Shown in pieces: positions 13,594 through 20,113 of a DNA stretch of 27,013 nt. The DNA is from a virus, in the IMG/VR virus record IMGVR_UViG_3300043446_001880, positions 1-27,013 of that record; one strand, given 5' to 3'. The stretch's first letter is position 1, and the number at the start of each line of letters is the position of its first letter. Under the pieces are notes generated by a model. The model did no database searches. It saw only the letters and a program-made list of their open reading frames with translations, and was not told the origin of the DNA. Position numbers and translations under genes: made by a program.

Positions 13594-13886
13594 TGTTATA
13601 TCCCATTTCTACAGAATTGGATGACGATGAAAGCGGCAATAACTATTCCGCTAATCGTTTCGAATGGATGTCGTGCACCCATTGTGGGGACGATGTCCAT
13701 GCAGAACGCTGGGGCCTCGGCTACCGGCTCTGCCTACACTGCGGGCAACAAGCCGCAGTCGCTGATCGCGCATCTTGGTGCGTGGTGCAACTGTACGGCA
13801 AGGGGCCGTACATGCTCGTTACACCGGAAGCTGCCCCGCAGGTTCTGATGGATACGAATCAGAAAAACCCTCGCTCGTCGAACTAA
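13593..13886 (+). CDS. Zinc-ribbon protein
   Basis: This is a 97-residue protein. CTHCG (Cys28, Cys31) and LCLHCG (Cys47, Cys50) form two CxxC pairs 15 residues apart, a four-cysteine zinc ribbon. The C-terminal half has WCVVQLYGKGPYMLVTPE, a small beta unit. The layout resembles DksA-like or other small zinc-binding regulators, but I cannot name the family. It starts by TAATG overlap with the previous gene. Its stop TAA lies inside the left arm of palindrome copy 4; the arm reads GAACTAACC here instead of GAACATACC, and that change provides the in-frame stop. It may bind nucleic acid or protein. Confidence 0.8.
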   Translation: MLYPISTELDDDESGNNYSANRFEWMSCTHCGDDVHAERWGLGYRLCLHCGQQAAVADRASWCVVQLYGKGPYMLVTPEAAPQVLMDTNQKNPRSSN

Positions 13887-13908
13887 CCAACACGGTGTTG
13901 GTTTGTTC
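13880..13908 (+). repeat. Dispersed palindrome copy 4 (forward form)
   Basis: GAACTAACCAACA, centre CGG, TGTTGGTTTGTTC. The left arm differs from other copies at two bases, and this creates the TAA stop of the zinc-ribbon gene. It lies 30 bases before the ATPase start at 13939. Confidence 0.93.
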
Positions 13909-13938
13909 TTATAAATCTTTCTTATCAAAGGAATCAAA

Positions 13939-15018
13939 ATGTCTCGAGAAATTTCATTTGTCCGTCGGCTCAACTTCACGGAGACCGTCGACCTCATCCT
14001 CAACGCGGGCGAGAACGCAGTGCACCTGACCGGTGAACCCGGTGTCGGTAAGACTGCCATGCAGAAAGAGATCGTCAAGCGCACAGGCTACCGCGAGATC
14101 TACATTGATGGCCCCAACACCGATGTCGGTCAGTCCGGTATGCCAATCCCTAACCATGAGACTCGCACCTTGGACTTCTACCCCGCTGGGCGTTATGGTT
14201 TGCACACAGGTGAACCCCTTGTCATCATGATCGACGAGTGGACAAAGACTGATGACTATGTGCGCAACACACTGCACCCGCTACTGCATGAGCGCAGACT
14301 GGGTGACTTCAAGTTACACCCTGACACCATCGTGTTCACGACGGGCAACTTGGGATCGGACAATGTCGGTGACCATGTCAAGGCTCATACCCGTAGCCGT
14401 GAGACATGGATCAACTACATGAAACCAACAGCGACCGAGTGGTTGGTCTGGGCTGCGAACAACAATGTCGCGCCCGAGATGCAAGCGTGGGTCAAGGAAT
14501 ACCCGCATTGCATGGCGTCGTACTTGGATGGCGGGCAGAAAGAGAATACATACATCTATCAGCCGAGTGACCCATCGCAAGAGGCGTTCTTCTGTCCCCG
14601 CACTGCGTACAAGGCGTCGCATTGGATCAATGTGCGTCACAACATTTCAGAGAATGCGTTGATCGCAGCGTTGGATGGCACGATCGGTAGATCAGCATCG
14701 CGGGATTTGCAGGCATACATCTCGTTGTCTGATCAGTTGCCCATGACTGAAACCATTCTCGCTAATCCTGACACGACTTCGATCCCAACAAGCCCTGCTG
14801 CGCAGTGTATTTTGGCGTTCAAGGCTGTGGCTGTCTGCACCCGCGAGACATTCGCGACATGGATGCGCTACATCAAGCGTATGCCTAAAGAAACACAAGC
14901 TGTGTTTATCAATCAGATCCTCGAGATCCCCGTAAAGAAAGCATGGGTCATGTCTCATCCGTCGTTCGTTACATGGGCGCGGGAGAACCAGTACATGTTT
15001 GCTGGATTGAAAGGTTGA
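13939..15018 (+). CDS. AAA+ ATPase, MoxR/CobS-like
   Basis: This is a 359-residue protein. Walker A is GEPGVGKT (32-39) and Walker B is LVIMIDE (94-100). Sensor 1 is TTGN (134-137), and an Arg-containing HTRSR follows at 150-154, near the usual arginine finger. The layout matches MoxR/CobS-type AAA+ ATPases, which form rings and remodel partner proteins, usually together with a VWA-domain protein. The metallopeptidase-VWA gene at 16019 and the DUF3150-like gene at 19237 are its likely partners. The C-terminal 180 residues are helical with no second catalytic motif. AAAGGA lies upstream of the ATG and palindrome copy 4 is in its leader. Target and outcome in the phage cycle are unknown. Confidence 0.92.
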   Translation: MSREISFVRRLNFTETVDLILNAGENAVHLTGEPGVGKTAMQKEIVKRTGYREIYIDGPNTDVGQSGMPIPNHETRTLDFYPAGRYGLHTGEPLVIMIDEWTKTDDYVRNTLHPLLHERRLGDFKLHPDTIVFTTGNLGSDNVGDHVKAHTRSRETWINYMKPTATEWLVWAANNNVAPEMQAWVKEYPHCMASYLDGGQKENTYIYQPSDPSQEAFFCPRTAYKASHWINVRHNISENALIAALDGTIGRSASRDLQAYISLSDQLPMTETILANPDTTSIPTSPAAQCILAFKAVAVCTRETFATWMRYIKRMPKETQAVFINQILEIPVKKAWVMSHPSFVTWARENQYMFAGLKG

Positions 15019-15020
15019 TC

Positions 15021-15176
15021 ATGACACCAGCAGAACTTTACGATGCGTTAGACAGAGCGGGCGCGGACTACGAGATCGTCCAGATCTTTGAGGGTTTGCG
15101 CATCATTAGTGTGGTAGTCGACGAACAAACCAACACGGAGTTGGTATGTTCACAAACAGAGGGAGAGAAAGAATGA
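15021..15176 (+). CDS. Small protein whose C-terminus is encoded by the palindrome
   Basis: This 51-residue protein begins MTPAELYDALDRAGADYEIVQ. I start at 15021 because AAAGG lies before it and only 2 bases separate it from the ATPase stop; a longer frame from 14943 lies within the ATPase gene. Residues 1-34 form a compact acidic alpha/beta unit. From about residue 35 the frame (EQTNTELVCSQ) is read through palindrome copy 5, so the last third may be an addition caused by that repeat. It overlaps the next ATG by 4 bases. Family not recognised. Confidence 0.65.
   Translation: MTPAELYDALDRAGADYEIVQIFEGLRIISVVVDEQTNTELVCSQTEGEKE
15123..15151 (-). repeat. Dispersed palindrome copy 5 (reverse form, in a gene)
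   Basis: GAACAAACCAACA, centre CGG, AGTTGGTATGTTC. The asymmetric base is on the right arm, so on the plus strand this copy is the reverse complement of copies 1-4. It lies in the 3' part of the 15021-15176 gene and 21 bases before the next ATG at 15173. Confidence 0.92.
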
Positions 15177-15415
15177 CAAACATCGAAGACGCAAAGACCG
15201 GATGGCGTGGCATGGTCGCCACATACAAGCGTATGCAAGACCACACCTTCAAACTGATGAACAGCAAGAAAGCCACAGCGGGCGAGGTGCTCGAGGCTCG
15301 CGGGCTGACACTGCAAGCCACGACTATCATGGCTCGTATGGCAGGGCAGTTGCGTGAGCGGTTTCCCGAGTACGAGTTTGACATGGACGGTAAATTTACA
15401 AGGAGAGCGAAATGA
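15173..15415 (+). CDS. Small charged helical protein, unknown
   Basis: This 80-residue protein begins MTNIEDAKTGWRGMVATYKRM. I use the ATG at 15173 because GGGAGAG precedes it and it overlaps the upstream TGA (ATGA); an upstream in-frame ATG at 15146 lies inside the palindrome. The sequence is helical and basic, with EVLEARGLTLQATTIMARMAGQLRERFPEYEF, and no cysteine or membrane segment. It is part of a run of five tiny genes between the ATPase and its likely VWA partner. Family not recognised. Confidence 0.72.
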   Translation: MTNIEDAKTGWRGMVATYKRMQDHTFKLMNSKKATAGEVLEARGLTLQATTIMARMAGQLRERFPEYEFDMDGKFTRRAK

Positions 15416-15666
15416 CAGTTAAAGAAGTACGAACAGCCAAGGGCATTGAAGAGCTACGCATTCGTGCGTTGCAGATAGCCATCGGTGAGATATTCCAACA
15501 AGCGGACATTGATACCGCATTGATGTGGAATATCTTGGTCAACATGCTCTGCGGTTTATCCGTAGAGAGTGGGGTCGACAAGGATGATGTGATGGCTGCT
15601 GTGTCAAAAGTCTATGACTTGCAGTCGTTGCACATGTCCGAGTTGGACAAGTCCAAGCCAAACTAG
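15412..15666 (+). CDS. Small helical protein, unknown
   Basis: This 84-residue protein begins MTVKEVRTAKGIEELRIRALQ, with ATGA overlap of the previous gene and AAGGAGAG before the start. It is amphipathic-helical, with a hydrophobic centre (ALMWNILVNMLCGLSVESG) too mixed to be a clear membrane span. No catalytic or metal motif is visible. It sits in the cassette of tiny genes between ATPase and VWA genes. Family not recognised. Confidence 0.72.
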   Translation: MTVKEVRTAKGIEELRIRALQIAIGEIFQQADIDTALMWNILVNMLCGLSVESGVDKDDVMAAVSKVYDLQSLHMSELDKSKPN

Positions 15667-15676
15667 GGCGGGAATC

Positions 15677-15841
15677 ATGGAGATACCAGAGACCCCCCGA
15701 GAACAAACCGTTGAATCGGTTTATCAAACCGGCATGCAGCTTGCTCATCACTTGCGCATGCTTGATCTAAACGAGGAAGCCCATCTCTTAGAGTTGTGGA
15801 TTCTTGAAATTAAAGCAACAGGAGGTTATCCAAATGATTGA
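15677..15841 (+). CDS. Very small protein, unknown
   Basis: This 54-residue protein begins MEIPETPREQTVESVYQTGM. The ATG at 15677 follows GGGCGGGA at about 6 bases; a longer frame from 15614 would overlap the previous gene more. It is helical and acidic (HHLRMLDLNEEAHLLELWILEIKATGG). It overlaps the next gene by 8 bases. Part of it (15701-15725) reads GAACAAACC … GGTTTATC, which looks like a decayed palindrome copy. Family not recognised. Confidence 0.6.
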   Translation: MEIPETPREQTVESVYQTGMQLAHHLRMLDLNEEAHLLELWILEIKATGGYPND

Positions 15842-16022
15842 AGTATCAACAACGGAGATCGCTTTGTTTTGCTGGGCGGTGTTAGCCACGGGCTACGCGC
15901 TCAGGTACAAGAGCGAGGCGAGAGGCGCGGATGTATTCATCAAGGTTCTTCTTGAGAACAAAGAGGTGCGTGATGATGTCGTCGCAAAGTTTGAACAATT
16001 TAGAAAGGGACAGCAATCATGA
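15834..16022 (+). CDS. Small membrane-anchored protein, unknown
   Basis: This is a 62-residue protein. Residues 7-24 (TEIALFCWAVLATGYALR) form one likely membrane helix with a short acidic N-terminus; the rest is charged helix (EVRDDVVAKFEQFRKG). AGGAGG lies 7 bases before the ATG, a very strong SD. It overlaps the VWA gene by 4 bases (ATGA). It could anchor a complex at the membrane, but there is no proof. Family not recognised. Confidence 0.72.
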   Translation: MIEVSTTEIALFCWAVLATGYALRYKSEARGADVFIKVLLENKEVRDDVVAKFEQFRKGQQS

Positions 16023-17314
16023 GCTTAGTAGTCGTGAAAAGTAAACTGCCCGCTGAAAAGCGGATTGAGCTGGTACATGTGAGCTTGATGCGTAACCCCA
16101 AGTTTGCGTTCTTCGCGGGCTTGTTCATGGTCGGGTCTACCACGATAGACGAACGACCAGTAACAGCGTACACGAACGGTCGTGACGCGGGGTATGGTAG
16201 AGAATTCGTTGACTCTTTGACTGACAAAGAGCTGGCGTTTCTTGTCATGCACGAGAACATGCACAAGTGCTATCGACACCTGACGACATGGAAAGCGTTG
16301 AGTGAAATCAACCACGCCATAGCGGGCGCGGCTTGTGACTATGTGATCAACATCCAGTTGGTTGACATGGATCCCGAGGAAGAATTCATCGCGTTTCCCC
16401 GTTCTAAAGAAACAGGTGAGCCAGAGGGTCTGTTGGATCCCGCTTATCGTGGCATGGACACCAAGCAAGTCTTTGACATTCTCATGAAGAAGTGCAAGCG
16501 TGGCAAAGGTGGCGAGGAAGGCAACGGGAATCCTGTTGGCGGTTCGGGCAAAGCTGAGGGTGACGGGGACGGAACAAACCAACACTCTGTTGGTAAGTTC
16601 GGTGACAAGCAAGGCTTCGACGGGCATGACTGGGAAGGTGCGCAAGACATGCCCGAGGAAGATAAGAAGCAGCTCAACCAAGAGATCGAGCAAGCGATAC
16701 GCCAAGGTGGCATCTATGCCGGTAAGTTTGGTGGTAAGACACCACGCGAGATCGGTGAGTTGCTCAACCCCAAGGTCAACTGGCGCGATGTATTGAAACG
16801 CTTTACTCGCAACAACATCAAAGATCGAGACTCCATCTCATGGCGTCGAGCGCACAAGAATTTCTTGTGGCAAGACATCATCCTCCCAAGCATCCTTGGC
16901 AAGCGGGTGAAGTATCTACTGCTGGGCATGGACACATCTGGTTCTGTCGTAGGCCCACTGCTCACAGCGTTTTTGTCTGAGATGAATGGTCTCGTCCAAT
17001 CCGTTGGAATAGATCGTGTCGACATCGTGTACTGGGACGCAGAGGTACAGGCGCATGAGATCTACACAGGTTCTAACAAGGACATTGTGCACCGCACCAA
17101 TCCCAAAGGCGGTGGTGGCACTGATCCGGATGTTGTGGTTGATCTGATTCTTGAGAAGCAGTTGAAGCCCGACGCGATCATCATGCTGAGTGATGGTTAC
17201 ATGCACACCAACAAGGCTAAGTGGTCTGGGATCACACAGCCTACTCTGTGGTGCATCATCGGTAACGATAAGTACGAGGTTCCCAATGGCCAACGACTCA
17301 TCATTGCAGACTGA
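16019..17314 (+). CDS. Metallopeptidase-like plus VWA domain protein (DUF2201-type)
   Basis: This is a 431-residue protein. Residues about 1-160 resemble the putative metallopeptidase domain of DUF2201-type proteins, with HENMH (78-82) fitting HExxH and the conserved CDYVINIQL (106-114). A Gly/Asp/Lys-rich linker follows (about 160-205) and contains palindrome copy 6 (residues about 185-194). The C-terminal VWA domain has a MIDAS DTSGS (305-309), Thr368 in GGGGTDP and Asp392 in LSDGY. It normally works with a MoxR-type ATPase, here at 13939. The roles in metal insertion or assembly known for CobST and ViaA-RavA are only analogies. All expected metal residues are present. Confidence 0.88.
   Translation: MSLVVVKSKLPAEKRIELVHVSLMRNPKFAFFAGLFMVGSTTIDERPVTAYTNGRDAGYGREFVDSLTDKELAFLVMHENMHKCYRHLTTWKALSEINHAIAGAACDYVINIQLVDMDPEEEFIAFPRSKETGEPEGLLDPAYRGMDTKQVFDILMKKCKRGKGGEEGNGNPVGGSGKAEGDGDGTNQHSVGKFGDKQGFDGHDWEGAQDMPEEDKKQLNQEIEQAIRQGGIYAGKFGGKTPREIGELLNPKVNWRDVLKRFTRNNIKDRDSISWRRAHKNFLWQDIILPSILGKRVKYLLLGMDTSGSVVGPLLTAFLSEMNGLVQSVGIDRVDIVYWDAEVQAHEIYTGSNKDIVHRTNPKGGGGTDPDVVVDLILEKQLKPDAIIMLSDGYMHTNKAKWSGITQPTLWCIIGNDKYEVPNGQRLIIAD
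16572..16600 (-). repeat. Dispersed palindrome copy 6 (reverse form, inside VWA gene)
   Basis: GAACAAACCAACA, centre CTC, TGTTGGTAAGTTC. It is wholly inside the VWA gene, in the segment encoding the flexible linker (GTNQHSVGKF). Twenty-nine bases is not a multiple of three, so it was either placed with flanking adjustment or grew from existing sequence. No start codon of a known gene lies nearby. Confidence 0.92.
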
Positions 17315-17717
17315 TGCTGATCCACTGATCGTATGTAAGAAGTGGACTCGCTCTATCGGAGTGAACACTGATTGCATATGGTTGGAGGCACGCTTGAACC
17401 CAGCGGGCATGAGACTCATCCAAGGGATCGACGCAAATGTCGAATTCATGGAGAGGTTCGGCCATCATGTTGAGGTGATGGGTGCGATGCACAACGCTGG
17501 AGTTACTCCGATTGACTTGAAGAACCCTGATGGTCTGGAGAAACTTCAACGGTGGATGGGAAAGGAAGCGGGGGATTTGGATGTAGTTACTCTCCTACTG
17601 TTCCCCGATCTGTTACTGAACTTACTGGAAGAAGGTTTCCCGTATGCAGTGAAATGTAAACACGATAGCCCCTTATTGGGTTGGTTTGTAGTTCTTGGAG
17701 GAAAAGAAAATGGATGA
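17286..17717 (+). CDS. Hypothetical protein following the VWA gene
   Basis: This 143-residue protein begins MANDSSLQTDADPLIVCKKW. I choose 17286 because GAGG lies 7 bases upstream; the frame is open further back but that part overlaps the VWA gene entirely. It overlaps the VWA end by 29 bases. The middle is alpha/beta with WLEARLNPAGMRLIQGIDANVEFMERFGHHVEVMGAMHNAG and a Leu-rich VTLLLFPDLLLNLLEEGF helix, perhaps amphipathic. No catalytic or metal motif is evident. Tight overlap suggests linked expression with the VWA protein. Family not recognised. Confidence 0.68.
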   Translation: MANDSSLQTDADPLIVCKKWTRSIGVNTDCIWLEARLNPAGMRLIQGIDANVEFMERFGHHVEVMGAMHNAGVTPIDLKNPDGLEKLQRWMGKEAGDLDVVTLLLFPDLLLNLLEEGFPYAVKCKHDSPLLGWFVVLGGKENG

Positions 17718-17967
17718 TCAAGTGATTCTTTTTATTGGGGATCAAAGATTTTTGTTGGACATCAACGAGGCTTTGAATATTTCTAGGACTTTGTGTGGTG
17801 CGTCACGCATTACTACAACATGGCTTGGCCAAGGGCACGACAACAAAAGCAACACAGTCATAGGCGAGCCTGACCCAAAGGCGGCAACCATTGCCCCGAT
17901 GACAGGCGTAATGCAGTTGGAGATTGATGCCAACATGAAAATTCTTGCGGAGAAAAACAAGCGATGA
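17710..17967 (+). CDS. Small hypothetical protein
   Basis: This 85-residue protein begins MDDQVILFIGDQRFLLDINEAL. The ATG at 17710 follows TTGGAGGAAAAG, a strong SD. The N-terminal half is alpha/beta (VILFIGDQRFLLD), then ISRTLCGASRITTTWLGQGH, and a charged C-terminus. It overlaps the previous gene by 8 bases and the next by 4 (ATGA). No motif recognised. Confidence 0.7.
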   Translation: MDDQVILFIGDQRFLLDINEALNISRTLCGASRITTTWLGQGHDNKSNTVIGEPDPKAATIAPMTGVMQLEIDANMKILAEKNKR

Positions 17968-18125
17968 GTAATTCAAAAACTGGGTACTCGATTACCCTTA
18001 ACAAAGAAACCTTCGATCTCTTGCAGACCGTGAGAGAACAACTCGAGGCAGTGCTGGGCTTTGAGCCTACAAACGGACAGGTGGTTCGCCACCTACTTTC
18101 CCTCTTTATTGAAAGGAAGATATGA
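17964..18125 (+). CDS. Ribbon-helix-helix-like DNA-binding protein
   Basis: This 53-residue protein has a beta strand GYSITLNKETF (7-17), helix DLLQTVREQLEAVLGF (18-33), then TNGQVVRHLLSLFIERK (37-52), the strand-helix-helix order of Arc/MetJ-type repressors. These proteins dimerise through the strand and bind palindromic operators. It overlaps its neighbours at both ends by 4 bases (ATGA), so it is translated with the operon. It is the best candidate seen here to bind one of the palindromes in the window (dispersed repeats, or the operators at 12475 or 13266), but no direct link is visible. Assignment is by secondary pattern. Confidence 0.65.
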   Translation: MSNSKTGYSITLNKETFDLLQTVREQLEAVLGFEPTNGQVVRHLLSLFIERKI

Positions 18126-19180
18126 TGGGATACGGAAGAAATTACAACACGGGCGGGGTCACCATGCGTGATTCGTTTGCCGCGTATGTTGAGAAGTTTA
18201 AGAACACTAAGCCGATCAACAGTAAGCAGAGCAAGGGCGTAGTACCGCTTGGCCATCGCAACAAGCACCACATGGCGAACATATCCATGCCGGATGAGGA
18301 TACTGTTCATCTGAATTTCTATGGTCATCCATTGGTGGTTTGGAAACCGGACGATACGCTAGAGATACGCCCTCCTCGGTACTACTCAGCCTTTGCCGTC
18401 GACAACATCCAACAGTTTGCGCCTGTGGGTATTCATTTCGGTTGGAACAGAGGTCGCTTGGTTGTACAGCATGAGGGCAACACATACCTATTGGAAGATA
18501 GGAAAGATAGAAGTTTGAAATTCAAACAAGTATCTCCTAGAACTTACGAATTGGTTGATGTTCCAGTCGAGTATGCGATCAGGAAAAAGCGTGGCATGGA
18601 GAAGAAATATCTCAAAGACTGCGAGCCGTTCCTTGATTGGATGGACTTGGTGAAGTCTATCGACAACACACCGACAGATCCAGCCGCAGACATAAAGGTT
18701 GCGATGGATGTTCTGTACAAAGAGCTTGGTCTCATGTCGGCTGACGAGTTTGATAGATGGTCGCAAGAGTGGGATAAATCAGGCGGGTCGAGCGCAACCG
18801 GAAAAGATCGGTGGTCAATCACGCGTAACCGCGAACACTTACCGCACGGCGGGAAAGGCCAATGGCGTGGCGACAAGAAAGGTTTCCACACCAAAGGTTG
18901 CGAGGTTCTCATGAATTGGATAACAAGTCCGCTGAATGACAACTGGACAACCGCGCTTTATGTAATCACTAAGAACCAAGGTCAACGCAAAAGTTTCCGT
19001 TGGAACGGAGAGTTTAAGTGGACTGTTGAGCTTAGCCGTGCAGACGCCGTTGAGTATCTCAAGGAAATCATTTTGCATTTGCACTTTGACGAGTGCTTTG
19101 TGAAAGAGCCGCTTGTGGCGGGCGAAATCCCAACCAAGCAGAACCACGAATACACCCATGTATTCGGGGAGACCCTTTGA
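18122..19180 (+). CDS. Large early protein, unknown
   Basis: This 352-residue protein starts MMGYGRNYNTGGVTMRDSFAAY (ATGATG; GAAAGGAAGAT upstream). Residues 40-110 hold a beta-rich part (HHMANISMPDEDTVHLNFYG, LVVWKPDDTLEIRPPRYYS) that resembles a short domain found in other phage hypotheticals with an H-x-N…HGT-like pattern; this is from memory and unsure. The C-terminal half is charged helix with HLPHGGKGQWRGDKKGFHTKGC, which contains several His and one Cys without a clear metal motif. The stop TGA overlaps the first bases of palindrome copy 7. It lies between the RHH gene and the DUF3150-like gene. Function unknown. Confidence 0.78.
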   Translation: MMGYGRNYNTGGVTMRDSFAAYVEKFKNTKPINSKQSKGVVPLGHRNKHHMANISMPDEDTVHLNFYGHPLVVWKPDDTLEIRPPRYYSAFAVDNIQQFAPVGIHFGWNRGRLVVQHEGNTYLLEDRKDRSLKFKQVSPRTYELVDVPVEYAIRKKRGMEKKYLKDCEPFLDWMDLVKSIDNTPTDPAADIKVAMDVLYKELGLMSADEFDRWSQEWDKSGGSSATGKDRWSITRNREHLPHGGKGQWRGDKKGFHTKGCEVLMNWITSPLNDNWTTALYVITKNQGQRKSFRWNGEFKWTVELSRADAVEYLKEIILHLHFDECFVKEPLVAGEIPTKQNHEYTHVFGETL

Positions 19181-19207
19181 ACAAACCAACATCCTGTTGG
19201 TATGTTC
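19179..19207 (-). repeat. Dispersed palindrome copy 7 (reverse form)
   Basis: GAACAAACCAACA, centre TCC, TGTTGGTATGTTC. Its first two bases are part of the TGA stop of the upstream gene. It ends 29 bases before the ATG at 19237, followed by TATATTGGAG, close to the leader after copies 1 and 3. Confidence 0.93.
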
Positions 19208-19236
19208 GTTTCAATCAACCTATATTGGAGAAATAA

Positions 19237-20109
19237 ATGCAACACTTTGAAGCACCCCCAGTCTCGCTGGCCTCAATGGCCATGCTTGTCGAACTACGCA
19301 TCAGCACATGGACAGCACGCAAGCGTGACAAAGAAACCACCGCTGACTTGAACACAGCCAAAGAAGCTGACCAAGACGCAAGCTCTGTGTACAAGTACCT
19401 CATGGCGGGCAGTGATCATCTCAACAAGATAGAGAAGTACGCGGCCAAGTGCCGTGCGTGGAATGGCGTGCAGACCCTGCCGTGGATGAAAGGCATAGGC
19501 CTGTTACCGATGGAGAACTTCTTCACCTACCGCGAACAGCTCGGTACTATGGAGGCCAACTTCAATTCCTTGGTCAATGACTTCATACTAGCTTATCCGA
19601 CGTTGGTCAGCGCTCAAGCCTTCAAGCTCGGCAAGTATTTCGATGCGTCAGAGTTCCCTGATGTATCGTCATTGCCCCGTCGCTTCAAGTTTGAGTACAA
19701 CTTTCTCCCTGTTCCAGAGAAGGGTGACTTCCGCATCCAGTGTGAAGATCGTGTGCGTCAAGACTTGGCTGAACAGTACGACAAGATGTTCAACAACAAG
19801 ATGATCGAGGCCATGCGTGACCCTTGGGAGAGACTGCACAAGATGCTGTCGAAGATGAGTGACACGCTGACCGACAACGAAGATGGCAAACGCAATATCT
19901 TTCGCGACAGTCTGGTCAACAACGCCTTAGAACTGTGTGGTCTGTTGTCCGTGCTGAATGTGATGAAAGACCCAGCGCTTGAAGAAGCTCGACGCATGCT
20001 AGAGAAAGCAATCAATGGCATCGACCCCGAAGACCTACGCAAGATACCTAGCGCACGCGCTGAGTTGAAGCACAGTGTCGACGACATCCTCAACAAATTC
20101 CAATGGTGA
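19237..20109 (+). CDS. DUF3150-like protein associated with MoxR/VWA pairs
   Basis: This is a 290-residue protein. The N-terminus LVELRISTWTARKRDKETTADL followed by LMAGSDHLNKIEKYAAKCRAW, then LLPMENFFTYREQLGTMEANFNSLVNDFILAY, has the layout of DUF3150 proteins, which often neighbour CobS-like AAA+ and VWA genes in phages (family memory). The rest is helical and acidic with no catalytic motif. TATTGGAG lies 6 bases before the ATG, and palindrome copy 7 is in its leader. Function of the family is not established. It probably works with the ATPase at 13939 and the VWA protein at 16019, which makes a three-part system spread over 6 kb. Confidence 0.7.
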   Translation: MQHFEAPPVSLASMAMLVELRISTWTARKRDKETTADLNTAKEADQDASSVYKYLMAGSDHLNKIEKYAAKCRAWNGVQTLPWMKGIGLLPMENFFTYREQLGTMEANFNSLVNDFILAYPTLVSAQAFKLGKYFDASEFPDVSSLPRRFKFEYNFLPVPEKGDFRIQCEDRVRQDLAEQYDKMFNNKMIEAMRDPWERLHKMLSKMSDTLTDNEDGKRNIFRDSLVNNALELCGLLSVLNVMKDPALEEARRMLEKAINGIDPEDLRKIPSARAELKHSVDDILNKFQW

Positions 20110-20113
20110 ACAC

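Noticed and set aside
15701-15725. Possible ninth, decayed palindrome (GAACAAACC … GGTTTATC)
   Set aside because: The outer parts fit but the inner AACA/TGTT arms are missing, and AAACCG/CGGTTT pairing could be chance. It is noted in the gene entry and not counted.
16025-16705. Long minus-strand frame opposite the VWA gene
   Set aside because: The plus-strand product has clear HExxH and MIDAS motifs; the opposite frame has no motif and is a codon-bias shadow.
17679-17696. Half-palindrome like GGTTGGTTTGTAGTTC in the 17286-17717 gene
   Set aside because: There is an insertion in the arm and no left arm.
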